From Gammaproteobacteria bacterium (GTDB lineage Bacteria; Pseudomonadota; Gammaproteobacteria; DSM-19610), in assembly GCA_030621785.1 (NCBI GenBank), contig JAUXGZ010000004.1:1-51060 (forward strand): a stretch of DNA of 51,060 nt, written 5' to 3'. A program made the translations under genes and the position numbers. Position 1 is the first letter of the stretch. Each line of letters opens with the position of its first letter. Below, piece after piece: positions 25,582 through 36,723 of the stretch. A model generated the notes under the pieces. The model was not told where the DNA came from, did not search any database, and was given only the letters and a program-made list of their open reading frames with translations.

Positions 25582-26775
25582 ATGGCCTGGAACGAGCCGG
25601 GAGGCGGTAACAACAAGGATCCATGGGGCGGTCGCGGAGGTCAGGGTCCTCCGGACCTGGACGAGGTCGTGCGCAAGATGCAGCAAAAGCTCGGTGGCAT
25701 GTTCGGTGGCCGCAAGGGTGGCAGCGATAGCGGCGGTGGATCGGGTCCCGGTTTTGCGGGCCTCGGACTGATTGCTGCGATCGTGGCGGTGGTGTGGGTG
25801 TTTTCGGGCATTTACATCATCGACGCCGGCAAGCGTGGTGTAGTGCTGCGCTTCGGTGCTTTCAGCGAAATAACCGGTCCCGGACCACACTGGCACATTC
25901 CCTATCCGATCGAACAGGTTGAGACCGTCGATGTCGAACAGCGCCGCTTTGTCGAGATAGGCTACCGTTCGGCCGGTGGTGGCCAGGGTTCGGTAGCCGT
26001 GCCGCGCGAAGCGCTGATGCTCACCGAGGACGAGAATATCGTCAATATCCAGTTCGCCGTTCAATACCAGGTGGATGACCCGCGCAAGTACCTGTTCGAT
26101 GTGCGTGATCCCGAGCTGGTGCTGAAGCAGGTGGCGGAAAGTGCGATCCGCGAAGTAATCGGCAAGAGCAAGATGGATTTTGTATTGAAAGAGGGCCGGG
26201 CCGATGTGGTTGCTGAAGTCAGGGAGCTGATGCAAATAATCCTGGACAGCTATGGTAGCGGTCTGCGGGTGTCGGATGTCAATTTGCAGGATGCGCAGCC
26301 GCCCGAAGAAGTTCAGGCTGCCTTCTCGGATGCCATCCGGGCACGTGAAGACAAGGAACGTTACAAAAACGAGGCCGAGGCCTATTCCAACGAAGTGATT
26401 CCACAGGCGCGTGGTGCGGCTGCCCGCCAGATTCAGGAAGCGGATGCCTACAAGGAAGCCCTGGTAGCAAAGTCTACTGGTGAGGCCAGTCGTTTTATCG
26501 CCCTGTTGCAGGAGTATCGCAAGGCACCTGTAGTCACCCGCAAGCGTCTTTATCTGGAAACGATGGAAGCCGTGCTGGGCGGTACCGGCAAGGTGCTGGT
26601 TGACAGCAAGAGCTCGAATAACCTGATGTACCTGCCGCTCGATCAGCTGCTGAAGAAGAGTAGCAGTGTCCGGCCCGCGCAGGATGGTAACAATGTCGTG
26701 GATACCACGTCGCCGCGCAAACGGAATGCTGATCAGACGGCGCGACCGTCACGAACTGTGCGGGAGACTCGCTAA
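25582..26775 (+). CDS. hflK: FtsH protease modulator HflK
   Basis: 397-residue inner-membrane SPFH/band-7 protein that with HflC encloses FtsH and modulates its proteolysis. A glycine-rich cytoplasmic N-terminus (GGRKGGSDSGGGSGPG) precedes one membrane segment (about 54-75). The periplasmic SPFH domain includes KRGVVLRFG and VNIQFAVQYQVDDPRKYLF, then a long helical region (RAREDKERYKNEAEAYSNEV). The stop overlaps the hflC ATG by one base (TAATG). Confidence 0.97.
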   Translation: MAWNEPGGGNNKDPWGGRGGQGPPDLDEVVRKMQQKLGGMFGGRKGGSDSGGGSGPGFAGLGLIAAIVAVVWVFSGIYIIDAGKRGVVLRFGAFSEITGPGPHWHIPYPIEQVETVDVEQRRFVEIGYRSAGGGQGSVAVPREALMLTEDENIVNIQFAVQYQVDDPRKYLFDVRDPELVLKQVAESAIREVIGKSKMDFVLKEGRADVVAEVRELMQIILDSYGSGLRVSDVNLQDAQPPEEVQAAFSDAIRAREDKERYKNEAEAYSNEVIPQARGAAARQIQEADAYKEALVAKSTGEASRFIALLQEYRKAPVVTRKRLYLETMEAVLGGTGKVLVDSKSSNNLMYLPLDQLLKKSSSVRPAQDGNNVVDTTSPRKRNADQTARPSRTVRETR

Positions 26776-27647
26776 TGGCGAATAGCAAAAGTTTTGTTCT
26801 GTTGCTGGTTCTGGTCGCGTTGGTGGTCGGTGCTTTTTCGATGTTTCGTGTTACGGAGTGGGAAAAAGCCATCATGTTCCGGCTGGGTGAAATTGTCACC
26901 GCGGAATTCAAGCCGGGCCTGCACTTCAAGATTCCCTTTATCAACAATGTACGGGTCTTTGACGGTCGTATCATTACGCTGGATGTGGCTCCCGAACGTT
27001 TTCTCACGGCCGAGAAGAAGAATGTGATCGTCGATTCGTTTGTCATGTGGCGCATTGACAATACCAGCCGTTACTACACGGCCGTGCTGGGTGACGAGCG
27101 CCATGCCAATCAGCGCCTGGAGCAGATCATCAAGGATGGCATGCGCAGCCAGTTCAGTCGGCGCACCATCAACGACGTGATTTCCGGCGAGCGCGGGACC
27201 ATCATGCGGAATCTCACCGAGGACGCGAACCAGCAGGCGCAGGAAATCGGCATCAGCATCGTCGATGTGCGCGTGAAGCGTGTCGACCTGCCTGCCGAGG
27301 TGAGTAATTCGGTCTATAGCCGCATGCAGGCGGAGCGTACCCGGGTGGCCAAGGAATTTCGTTCCCAGGGTAAGGAAGAGGCCGAGAAGATACGGGCCAA
27401 CGCCGATCGCCAGCACCAGGTAATCATTGCCAATGCCTATCGGGACGCAGAGGAGACGCGTGGTGAGGGCGATGCGCTGGCCGCAGAAATCTATGCTGAT
27501 GCCTATAACCAGGATCAGGGTTTCTATGCCTTTACCCGTAGTCTCAAGGCCTATCGCAGCAGTTTCCGGAACAGTAACAATCTGATGCTGCTGGAGCCTG
27601 ACAGTGAGTTCTTCGAATACTTCAACGGGACCCCGGGCGCACAGTAG
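26775..27647 (+). CDS. hflC: FtsH protease modulator HflC
   Basis: 290-residue partner of HflK. A single N-terminal membrane segment (about 4-22) is followed by the SPFH domain (EWEKAIMFRLGEIV, KPGLHFKIPFINNVRVFD) and a helical stalk (MQAERTRVAKEFRSQGKEEA), then FYAFTRSLKAYR near the end. All are typical of HflC. The start codon overlaps the hflK stop, so the two are translated in step. Confidence 0.97.
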   Translation: MANSKSFVLLLVLVALVVGAFSMFRVTEWEKAIMFRLGEIVTAEFKPGLHFKIPFINNVRVFDGRIITLDVAPERFLTAEKKNVIVDSFVMWRIDNTSRYYTAVLGDERHANQRLEQIIKDGMRSQFSRRTINDVISGERGTIMRNLTEDANQQAQEIGISIVDVRVKRVDLPAEVSNSVYSRMQAERTRVAKEFRSQGKEEAEKIRANADRQHQVIIANAYRDAEETRGEGDALAAEIYADAYNQDQGFYAFTRSLKAYRSSFRNSNNLMLLEPDSEFFEYFNGTPGAQ

Positions 27648-27713
27648 CCGTCAACGGCCGCCTGCACCGGAATTCGGGCGACATCGAGTTGTCCGGTATT
27701 TCTGGACTGAGTG

Positions 27714-27899
27714 ATGTGGAATGATCTGTGGGTGGCGACGGCGCTGATGCTGGTGCTGGAAGGAATGATTCCTTTCCTGAGTCCGGAAGGTTTCCGGCGC
27801 ATGCTGGCTTCGGTTTTGCAGATGGATGACCGCAGCCTGCGTATTGCCGGCCTGGTCAGTATGCTGGGCGGTCTCGGATTGCTGTATCTGGTACGTTAG
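27714..27899 (+). CDS. Small membrane protein, DUF2065 (YjeT family)
   Basis: 61-residue protein with two hydrophobic helices (about 5-20 and 43-60) around a basic loop containing the family motif FLSPEGFRRML. YjeT-like proteins sit between hflC and purA or hisZ in many gammaproteobacteria; their function is unknown. A GTG one codon earlier is an alternative start. The TAG stop is immediately followed by the hisZ start. Confidence 0.85.
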   Translation: MWNDLWVATALMLVLEGMIPFLSPEGFRRMLASVLQMDDRSLRIAGLVSMLGGLGLLYLVR

Positions 27900-27901
27900 T
27901 G

Positions 27902-29095
27902 ATGATCAACAAAAAACGCTGGTTGTTGCCGGAGGGCGTCGAGGAGCTGCTGCCGGAGCCGGCCTGGCAGCTGGAGACACTCGGTCGCGAGTTGCTGGAT
28001 CTGTACCGTAGCTGGGGCTACGAACTGGTTATTCCGCCGTTTATTGAATACCTGGATTCATTATTGACGGGGTCGGGCTCTGATCTCGACCTGCAGACCT
28101 TCAAGCTGATCGACCAGATGTCGGGCCACCTGCTGGGCTTGCGTGCCGACATGACACCGCAGGTAGCCAGAATCGACGCGCACCGTCTGCGGCGTGAAGC
28201 GCCGAGTCGTCTGTGCTATCTGGGTACCGTGCTGCATACCTTGCCGGCCGGGTTTTCCGCTTCCCGTAGTCCCATGCAGGTGGGGGCCGAGCTGTTCGGT
28301 CACTCGGGCCCTGAGAGTGACGTGGAGATTCTGCAGCTCATGCTGGCAACGCTGGCGTTGACCGGTATCGATGCGGTGTATGTCGATCTTGGTCATGTCG
28401 GCATCTACCGGGGCCTCGCCCGCGACGCGGGTCTGGATGTGGATCAGGAGGCCTTCCTGTTCGATGCCCTGCAGCGCAAGGCCATTCCGGAAATCGAGGA
28501 ATTTCTTGCCGGGCTGGATTTGTCCACGGAGCTGCGCCAGCGGCTGGCCGCACTGGCGTTGCTCAATGGGGACAGCGAAGTGCTGCAGCAGGCACGAACC
28601 CGCCTGCAAGGTTGTGGCCAGGCTGCCGCAGAGGCGCTGGATAACCTGCTGGTCATTGCTGACCTGGCCGGCCGGCGTCTGCCAGGCGTACCATTGCACT
28701 TCGACCTGGCCGAACTGCGCGGGTACCAGTACCAGACCGGTGTGGTGTTTGCGGCTTTTGTGGCAGATCGCGGTCAGGAAATTGCTCGCGGCGGACGTTA
28801 TGACGAAATCGGCAGCGTGTTCGGGCGTGCCCGACCGGCGACCGGGTTCAGTACCGACCTGCGCACCCTGATGCAGCTGGGGCAGCGGAACCGTCCGGCA
28901 CCGGCAGACAGGGTGCTGGCACCGGCAGAAGATAATGAGGCATTGCGCGACACAGTGCGCGCATTACGGGCTGAAGGTGTGGCCGTTGTACAGCAGTTAC
29001 CCGGTCAGACCGGTACCTTTGCAGAGATGGGCTGTGACCGCATACTACGCTGGAACGGTACGGGCTGGATGATAGAGAATATTGCGCAGGACTGA
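27902..29095 (+). CDS. hisZ: ATP phosphoribosyltransferase regulatory subunit
   Basis: 397-residue HisRS-like protein that forms the hetero-octameric HisGZ enzyme and gives histidine feedback control to the short HisG form. It has a class II aminoacyl-tRNA synthetase core (LRADMTPQVARIDAHRL) but no histidyl-tRNA anticodon-binding domain, and it lacks the catalytic arginine motifs of HisRS. GTG 27899 is a one-codon-longer alternative. The location before purA is the same as in Pseudomonas. It predicts a short-form hisG elsewhere in the genome. Confidence 0.93.
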   Translation: MINKKRWLLPEGVEELLPEPAWQLETLGRELLDLYRSWGYELVIPPFIEYLDSLLTGSGSDLDLQTFKLIDQMSGHLLGLRADMTPQVARIDAHRLRREAPSRLCYLGTVLHTLPAGFSASRSPMQVGAELFGHSGPESDVEILQLMLATLALTGIDAVYVDLGHVGIYRGLARDAGLDVDQEAFLFDALQRKAIPEIEEFLAGLDLSTELRQRLAALALLNGDSEVLQQARTRLQGCGQAAAEALDNLLVIADLAGRRLPGVPLHFDLAELRGYQYQTGVVFAAFVADRGQEIARGGRYDEIGSVFGRARPATGFSTDLRTLMQLGQRNRPAPADRVLAPAEDNEALRDTVRALRAEGVAVVQQLPGQTGTFAEMGCDRILRWNGTGWMIENIAQD

Positions 29096-30403
<1,308 letters not shown>

Positions 30404-30415
30404 TTTCAGCGGGCC

Positions 30416-32680
30416 ATGCGATATTCTGGCGGCAACGGCATTCTTCAGGCTCCACTCAGGATACTGTTTATCGTCCTCACCCTGTTCATCCTGATCGGGT
30501 TCACTGCCTTTGCCTGGAATGCCTGGCAGGAAGTGCGGCATGACACCGAAACCGAACTGCATGCGATGAACCGGCTGCTGGTGCAGGCTACCCGGGAAAT
30601 CCTGGCGCACCACCAGACTGTACTGCGCATCCTCGGTGAACGTCTCCTGGATATCGATGCCGGACAGTACCCGGAGCGGGGTCGGAAACTGGTCGATGAG
30701 TTGCTGCGTCTGAATCCGGGTATGGCCGGTTTTGGCCTCGCACGGCCGGATGGTCAGCTGGTACTGGTCTCCGGTACCGAGCCGGGCGTCCGTCTTCCCA
30801 GCCTGATGGCCCGGTCGGAGTCGGCCATGAGTTTTCAGCAGGCGCTCGGTGCCGGGCATATGATTACCGGAAGAACCTACTTCCTTCCCCTCCTGCAGCG
30901 CTGGCTGATCCCGCTGCGTGTTGCGGTCCGCGATGCCAGCGGAAAAATCGTCCTGGTCATGACATCCGGCATCGATCTGGATTCACCGGCAACGACCTGG
31001 AATGTGCTGCAGGTAATGCGCGGTAGCGAGATGCGGCTGCTGCGTACCGATGGTTACTGGCAGTTCGCAAAGCCACTCGACAGGAGTCGTCGTGACGAGG
31101 AGTACAGCCAGCCCCTGCAAGCTGCACAGCTGGAGCAGGTCGGGGACTGGGCGCGCTCCGCCGACAGCGAACCGATGACCCATACTCATATGGGGAAACT
31201 GTGTATGACGTCCTGGTTGCCGGAGTGGCAACTGTATTCGGTGGTAAGCTGGCCGCAAGATCTGTTGCGCAAACAGTACCTGCGCCGTATAACCATGCCG
31301 GGCATACTGCTGTTCGCATTCCTGTTGGCCGGAACCCTGTTCTATCGTACCGCTCTGCGACAGCAGAGGACCTATGAGGCCATGCTGATCCAGAAGGCAA
31401 ACTACGATAGCCTGACGGGTTTGCCCAACCGCGCCCTGTTCCTGGACCGCCTTGGCCAGGCAATGGAACTTGCCCATCGCGAGCAGCACCATGTGATGCT
31501 GGCATTTCTCGACCTCGACCACTTCAAGCGTATCAATGACAGTTTTGGTCACGTTACCGGTGACGAGCTGCTATGTCGTTGCGGGGAACGGCTTGGCAAC
31601 GTGCTGCGGGGAGGGGATACCGTCGCCCGCATTGGTGGAGATGAATTTCTGTTCCTGTTTCTCAACCTGGATTCCCTGGATGCGGCAGAGGCCGTGGTAG
31701 CTAAAATCCAGGCGGTATTTTCCCGGCCGTTCATGATCGGACACCGGGAAATATTCAGCACGGCCAGCATTGGTCTGGCGGAATTTCCGGGTGACTTCAA
31801 CGATCCGGATGAACTGATGAAGGCAGCCGATACTGCCCTGTATAAGGCCAAGCAGGCCGGCCGTAACACGCATTGTTTCTATTCCGAACAGATGAACCGG
31901 GAAGCCGAGCGGCGCATGGAACTCGAATCTGCATTGCGGTATGCGCTGTCGAATGACGAGTTGCACCTGGTATACCAGCCGCAGGTGGATCTTGTATCCG
32001 GCCGCTGGGTGGGCTGCGAGGGTTTGCTGCGCTGGAAGAGCCCGTTACTGGGGCCGGTTTCGCCGGCTGAGTTTATCCCGGTCGCCGAGGAGTCCGGTTT
32101 GATCCGCGGCATCGGGGATTTTGTCCTGGAGACAGCCTGCCGGGATCTGGTGCATATCAGGCAGGTCGCCGCCCCGGACTTCTGCATGTCGGTAAATCTG
32201 TCCGCATGGCAGATGCACCAGCCGGGCCTCTCCGGGCAGATCGGAACGCTGCTGGCCCGTCATGGCCTGGGTGCCGCCAACCTGGAAGTCGAAATCACCG
32301 AAGGCATCATGGTTGAGACGGCCGAGCAGCTGGAGTTGTTGCGCGCTGCCGGGGTACGCATCGCCGTGGATGACTTCGGAACCGGTTTTTGTTCGCTGAG
32401 CTACCTGGAACGCTTTCCGGTTACCACGCTCAAGATCGACCAGTCTTTTGTCCGCAATATCGAATCCAGCGATGGCCAGGCAAAACTGGTCAAGGCCATT
32501 ATAAACATGGGGACCAGTCTGCAGCTGGAAATCGTTGCCGAGGGTATCGAGACCGCGCGGCAGCTGGACTTTCTGCGCCGCGCCGGCTGCCGGCTCGGCC
32601 AGGGTTACTATCTCTGCAAGCCGGTCGCGCTTGATAAATTTATGGCTCTTGTTCAGAGTGGACAGCTGGAAAATTCCTGA
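30416..32680 (+). CDS. Membrane GGDEF-EAL c-di-GMP signalling protein
   Basis: 754 residues. Two membrane segments (about 14-34 and 293-312) flank a periplasmic sensor of about 255 residues of CHASE/Cache type. The GGDEF domain has an intact active site (GGDEF 407-411) and an intact inhibitory I-site RGGD (398-401), so it should synthesise c-di-GMP. The EAL domain keeps E535 in EGLLRW, EITE, the DDFGTG loop, LKIDQSF and EGIET, so phosphodiesterase activity is also likely. Both domains look catalytically competent, and the sensor probably decides which dominates. The start, ATG 30416, is 13 bases after purA. Confidence 0.92.
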   Translation: MRYSGGNGILQAPLRILFIVLTLFILIGFTAFAWNAWQEVRHDTETELHAMNRLLVQATREILAHHQTVLRILGERLLDIDAGQYPERGRKLVDELLRLNPGMAGFGLARPDGQLVLVSGTEPGVRLPSLMARSESAMSFQQALGAGHMITGRTYFLPLLQRWLIPLRVAVRDASGKIVLVMTSGIDLDSPATTWNVLQVMRGSEMRLLRTDGYWQFAKPLDRSRRDEEYSQPLQAAQLEQVGDWARSADSEPMTHTHMGKLCMTSWLPEWQLYSVVSWPQDLLRKQYLRRITMPGILLFAFLLAGTLFYRTALRQQRTYEAMLIQKANYDSLTGLPNRALFLDRLGQAMELAHREQHHVMLAFLDLDHFKRINDSFGHVTGDELLCRCGERLGNVLRGGDTVARIGGDEFLFLFLNLDSLDAAEAVVAKIQAVFSRPFMIGHREIFSTASIGLAEFPGDFNDPDELMKAADTALYKAKQAGRNTHCFYSEQMNREAERRMELESALRYALSNDELHLVYQPQVDLVSGRWVGCEGLLRWKSPLLGPVSPAEFIPVAEESGLIRGIGDFVLETACRDLVHIRQVAAPDFCMSVNLSAWQMHQPGLSGQIGTLLARHGLGAANLEVEITEGIMVETAEQLELLRAAGVRIAVDDFGTGFCSLSYLERFPVTTLKIDQSFVRNIESSDGQAKLVKAIINMGTSLQLEIVAEGIETARQLDFLRRAGCRLGQGYYLCKPVALDKFMALVQSGQLENS

Positions 32681-32709
32681 TACCCCGGTCAATCAGCTTG
32701 GGAGGGTCC

Positions 32710-34215
32710 GTGTCTGAAAATACATTGCGGCTCCGGCGTGTCGCCATCGATACCTACCGGGAGAATGTTGCCTACCTGCACCGGGACTGTGTGGTGTACC
32801 GGAGTGAAGGCTTTCAGGCATTATCCAGGGTCGAGATACAGGTTGAGGGCGATGGCCAGCCGGTGCTGGCGGTGCTGAATGTCGTCGATGATGAAGCCAT
32901 TACCACGCGCGATGAACTCGGCCTTAGCGAACAGGTTTTTCTCCAGCTGGGTCAGCCGGAAGGTGCGCACGTCAGCGTTTCACCGGCCAGGTTGCCCGAG
33001 TCGTTGCACGCGATTCACCGCAAGATCGCCGGCGACCGTCTCAGCCTGGAAGACTACCGGGCGATAGCCCGTGACATTGTTGAAAATCGCTACGCAAAAA
33101 TAGAAATGGCAGCCTTCCTGGTTGCCTGCACAGAATCCGGTATGGAGCGCGATGAGGTCATGTACCTGACGCGTGCCATGGTGGAGACCGGTGAGCGTCT
33201 CAGCTGGGGCGAAGCGCTGGTTGCCGATAAACACTGCATCGGCGGGATACCGGGCAACCGCACCACCATGCTGGTGGTGCCCATCGTTGCCTGTCACGGT
33301 ATGCTGATTCCGAAAACCTCCAGTCGTGCCATTACTTCTCCTGCGGGTACTGCGGATACCATGGAAGTGCTGGCCGATGTCGAAGTACCGCTGGAAAAGG
33401 TCAGGGACATCGTGCACCGCGAGCGCGGCTGCCTGGTGTGGGGCGGCACGGCCCGGCTGGCGCCGGTGGATGACATCCTGATTTCGGTAGAACGCCCGCT
33501 GTCACTGGATTCTCCCGGGCAGATGGTGGCTTCGATCCTGTCCAAGAAGCTGGCGGCCGGCGCGACCTACTTGCTGGTCGATATCCCGGTCGGGCCGACT
33601 GCCAAGATCCGTAGCCAGGCCGATGCCCTACGCCTGCGCAAACTGTTCGAATTTGTCGGTGATCGCCTCGGGCTTCAACTGGTGGTGGTGATTACCGACG
33701 GACGCCAGCCGGTCGGACGTGGCATAGGTCCGGTGCTCGAGGCCCGTGATGTCATGCAGGTACTGAACAACGAACCGCAGGCACCGGCCGATCTTCGCGA
33801 AAAGGGCTTGCAGCTTGCCGGGCGTATACTGGAGTTCGACCCGGATATCCGCGGTGGTCAGGGTTACAGCCTGGCGCGCGACATCCTCGAATCCGGCCGA
33901 GCGCTGCAAAAGATGCAGCAGATCATCGAACTGCAGGGAGCGCGTGCGCAGATGCCGGAAACCGGAAGCTTGTGCCACAAGGTGACGGCGCAGGACAGCG
34001 GCACGGTCAGTGCGATTGATAACCTGCAAATGGCCCGTATCGCTCGCCTGGCCGGCGCACCCCTGGACAAGGGGGCCGGTGTGGATCTCTATCGCAAGAC
34101 CGGTGACAGCGTACAGCAGGGCGAACCGCTGTACGCGATATACGCGGCTTTCGAGTCCAACTTTGATTTTGCCAGAGATGCGGCTTCGCAGTACAGCGGT
34201 TTCCAGCTAGCCTGA
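32710..34215 (+). CDS. Thymidine phosphorylase family protein, archaeal AMP phosphorylase-like
   Basis: 501 residues, longer than DeoA (about 440) because of an N-terminal extra domain. It has [11 protein letters not shown], which parallels DKHS-x-G-G-V-PGN of pyrimidine phosphorylases, then [23 protein letters not shown] and a C-terminal barrel domain with DSGTVSAID and [12 protein letters not shown]. This is the type II family shared with archaeal AMP phosphorylase. Such enzymes release ribose-1,5-bisphosphate from AMP in archaea, but bacterial members are mostly uncharacterised. GTG 32710 is preferred, with GGGAGG just upstream; TTG 32698 also opens the frame. No RuBisCO or ribose-1,5-bisphosphate isomerase gene is nearby. 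Confidence 0.85.
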   Translation: MSENTLRLRRVAIDTYRENVAYLHRDCVVYRSEGFQALSRVEIQVEGDGQPVLAVLNVVDDEAITTRDELGLSEQVFLQLGQPEGAHVSVSPARLPESLHAIHRKIAGDRLSLEDYRAIARDIVENRYAKIEMAAFLVACTESGMERDEVMYLTRAMVETGERLSWGEALVADKHCIGGIPGNRTTMLVVPIVACHGMLIPKTSSRAITSPAGTADTMEVLADVEVPLEKVRDIVHRERGCLVWGGTARLAPVDDILISVERPLSLDSPGQMVASILSKKLAAGATYLLVDIPVGPTAKIRSQADALRLRKLFEFVGDRLGLQLVVVITDGRQPVGRGIGPVLEARDVMQVLNNEPQAPADLREKGLQLAGRILEFDPDIRGGQGYSLARDILESGRALQKMQQIIELQGARAQMPETGSLCHKVTAQDSGTVSAIDNLQMARIARLAGAPLDKGAGVDLYRKTGDSVQQGEPLYAIYAAFESNFDFARDAASQYSGFQLA

Positions 34216-34367
34216 CGCAGTCCGCCGGATACAAGCGGCAAGTGTTGGTATTTTTCGACTACAGTGATGCCGCACGGCGGCTGGCCGCCGGTCTGCACGG
34301 GACGGGGAATCTGGCCTGACATTGTGGCAGGCCGGGCCCGCACCCTTTTTCTTCCCGGGGGTTCGTC

Positions 34368-34373
34368 TATAAT
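34368..34373 (+). promoter_or_regulatory. Minus-10 element for the glycine-zipper lipoprotein gene
   Basis: A perfect TATAAT with a probable start near 34380, 24 bases before the lipoprotein GTG. The minus-35 position holds only a T-rich stretch (34346-34350). The intergenic region 34216-34403 also holds a CGGCGGC/GCCGCCG hairpin at 34275-34290 and a GGCCTG/CAGGCC hairpin at 34313-34333, without T-runs directly after them. Confidence 0.55.
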
Positions 34374-34403
34374 AGCGACCCCGTCAGACCGGTAAGCCCA
34401 GTT

Positions 34404-34847
34404 GTGAGTCATTCCACGTTTTTAAGCAGGGTTTCCAGAGCCGTGGTGCCGGGTATTCTGGTCGCATGGCTGCTGGGCGGTTGTGCCGGTACGCCGGACC
34501 CGGTGCTGTATCCGAATGCGCACCTCAAACAGGTCGGTCAGCAGGTGGCGCAGCAAGACATCGAGAGCTGCAGACAACTGGCGCGCGGCTCCGGTGTGGC
34601 GGAGAACAAGGATGGCAATGTGGCCGGCAAGGCGGCTGGTGGCGCCGCCGTGGGTGGCGCGGCGGGCGGCGCATGGGGCCTGGTGGGCGGTAATGCAGGC
34701 AAGCGCGCGGCAGCGGGCGCAGCCGCGGGGGCCGCTGCCGGTGCGGCGCGCGGCGGAATGCAGTCTTCCGAAACTTCACCGGTGTTCAAGAAGTTTGTTC
34801 AGAAATGCCTGCGTGACAAGGGCTACGAGGTTATTGGCTGGCAATGA
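34404..34847 (+). CDS. Glycine-zipper lipoprotein
   Basis: 147 residues. A signal sequence with lipobox LGGC leads to a short soluble segment with DIESCRQLA, then a long glycine/alanine zipper (GNVAGKAAGGAAVGG and onward). The last 25 residues are a small cysteine-containing domain (KFVQKCLRDKGYEVIGW). Such proteins insert zipper helices in the outer membrane. The GTG start follows a good minus-10 region. It precedes the MscS gene by 67 bases and may share a transcript with it. Confidence 0.8.
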   Translation: MSHSTFLSRVSRAVVPGILVAWLLGGCAGTPDPVLYPNAHLKQVGQQVAQQDIESCRQLARGSGVAENKDGNVAGKAAGGAAVGGAAGGAWGLVGGNAGKRAAAGAAAGAAAGAARGGMQSSETSPVFKKFVQKCLRDKGYEVIGWQ

Positions 34848-34914
34848 ACAGGTACTATTTTTCCGCAACAGAATGGCTGCAGCAGCAGCCCACAGTTTTA
34901 CAGGGGTAAGTGTC

Positions 34915-36723
34915 GTGAAAGAAAAGATTTTCCGGTTTGTCATTATCGCGTTGTTGGCGGTGGGTGTAGCTCCGATCGGGCTGGCTGCCGAGGCCGGTTC
35001 GCCGCCAGCGATTACCAGCACGGATCCCGATATCCCCCTCGATGAACTGAGCCTGCGGCTGACTCCGCTGACGCGCGATGAGCTCAAGGTGGAAGTGGAT
35101 GCCTGGCAGAAACTCCTGCAGGCCAAGGCCACCGAGATTGGCACCGCCGAGATCGCGGTGAAGCACCGGAAAGAGGAGCTCGCCAGGGTCGAGGATATCG
35201 AAGAGGCGATCAGCGATGTGGATGAAGCAAAAGAAGCATTGAGTGAGGTAGCCAGCGAAGACAAAAAAGATGTCAGCAGGGCAGAAGAAGACCTGAATGA
35301 AGCCGAGCAGGAAGTAAAAGCGGCGAAGGAAGAGGCGCTGGCAACCGTTGAGCGAACCTCGGCTGACGCGGACGTGAAGAAGGTCGAAGCGGTTGCAGCA
35401 AAAAAGGCAGCAGAAGAAAAGCGCCGGCAAGAACAGGAATCTGCTGATCAGGATCAGGGTGAGAAGGAAGGCGCGGACGACGCTGAGGCGAAGCAAGCGC
35501 TGACTGCTATCGAGAGGAAGTTGCAGCAGGCTACCGAGGAGCGGGAACAGAAGCGCGCCGAAGTGCTGACTTACCTTACGGAGCTGAGAGCGCAGCAGAC
35601 CTCGTTGATTGATCACCTTAATCTTGCCATCGATGCCTATGAAAAGAAGGGCGGGGCGCCGGAAGACATCGAGCAGTATCGCCAGTATGTAAGCGCGGTG
35701 TCGGGGATCAAGGTCGACATGTCGGATATGCAGGCAACCTGGGCCACCATCAGCGGATGGATGATGTCCGACGAGGGCGGGCTGCGCCTGCTGAAGAATA
35801 TTGCCCTGTTCCTGGTTATCGTGCTGGGCGCGGTATTTCTTTCACGCCTGGCCGCGCGGGGAACCGGCAAAGTCCTGGCGCGCACCGGGCAGACGTCCCG
35901 GTTGCTGGGAGACTTTATGGTGGCTACCGTTCGCCGGGTGGTATTGATCGTCGGCGTACTGGTCGGTCTGGCGGCGATGGAAGTCAATGTCGGTCCCTTG
36001 CTGGCTGTCATCGGTGCCGCCGGCTTCGTGATCGCATTCGCCCTGCAGGATTCCCTGGGCAATTTTGCCAGTGGTATCCTTATATTGCTTTTCCGGCCTT
36101 TCGATGTAGGTGATGTCATCGAAGTGGCCGGCGTGCTGGGCAAGGTCGAGAGCATGAACCTGCTGTCTGTACAGGTGCGCACACCGGATAACAAGGCGGT
36201 TATCATTCCAAACAACAACGTCTGGAGTAATTCCATAATCAATGTGACCGGTACCAGCACCCGGCGTGTGGACCTGGTTTTCGGCATTGCCTACGATGAT
36301 GACATGGGCAAGGCGCAGAAGATCATGGAGGATGTGGTTAGTGCACACGAGAAGGTACTGGAGGATCCGGAACCCGTCGTGCGTGTGAACGAACTGGCCG
36401 ATTCATCGGTCAACTTCGTGTGTCGGCCCTGGGTGCAGACCGAGGACTACTGGGACGTTTACTGGGATATTACGCGTGGCGTGAAGGAACGTTTTGACCA
36501 GGAAGGTATCTCGATACCGTTCCCGCAGAGCGATGTTCATTTCATCCAGGAACTGCCTGTCAGCGTTGGTGACAAGGCGCCTGCTGACAGCAGCGGCAAG
36601 CCCGGGGCGAGTGCCGGCCAGGAAAAGGCTTCAAAACCCGCTGGCAGGACAGCTTCTGTCGATGACCAGCTCCGAAAGAACCCCGAGGTGATCGGAGACG
36701 ACGTCGCCGACGACTCGGTATGA
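34915..36723 (+). CDS. MscS-family mechanosensitive channel with coiled-coil N-terminus
   Basis: 602 residues. A signal peptide (ending near GLAAEAG) is followed by a highly charged, glutamate/lysine/alanine-rich coiled coil from about 70 to 240. Three membrane segments follow, and the pore helix contains VIAFALQDSLGNFASGILILLFRPF, close to MscS TM3. The cytoplasmic beta domain has VRTPDNKAVIIPNN. The frame continues upstream to 34483 over the lipoprotein gene. GTG 34915 is chosen because it starts the signal peptide and has AGGGG 9 bases upstream. Its 3' end overlaps the convergent phosphatase gene by 93 bases. The C-terminal tail is low-complexity. Confidence 0.88.
   Translation: MKEKIFRFVIIALLAVGVAPIGLAAEAGSPPAITSTDPDIPLDELSLRLTPLTRDELKVEVDAWQKLLQAKATEIGTAEIAVKHRKEELARVEDIEEAISDVDEAKEALSEVASEDKKDVSRAEEDLNEAEQEVKAAKEEALATVERTSADADVKKVEAVAAKKAAEEKRRQEQESADQDQGEKEGADDAEAKQALTAIERKLQQATEEREQKRAEVLTYLTELRAQQTSLIDHLNLAIDAYEKKGGAPEDIEQYRQYVSAVSGIKVDMSDMQATWATISGWMMSDEGGLRLLKNIALFLVIVLGAVFLSRLAARGTGKVLARTGQTSRLLGDFMVATVRRVVLIVGVLVGLAAMEVNVGPLLAVIGAAGFVIAFALQDSLGNFASGILILLFRPFDVGDVIEVAGVLGKVESMNLLSVQVRTPDNKAVIIPNNNVWSNSIINVTGTSTRRVDLVFGIAYDDDMGKAQKIMEDVVSAHEKVLEDPEPVVRVNELADSSVNFVCRPWVQTEDYWDVYWDITRGVKERFDQEGISIPFPQSDVHFIQELPVSVGDKAPADSSGKPGASAGQEKASKPAGRTASVDDQLRKNPEVIGDDVADDSV

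Noticed and set aside
27902-29095. Histidyl-tRNA synthetase
   Set aside because: Length, the missing anticodon-binding domain and the position before purA indicate HisZ.
34275-34333. Terminator hairpins after the phosphorylase gene
   Set aside because: Two good stems exist but neither is followed directly by a T-run; termination there is unproven.
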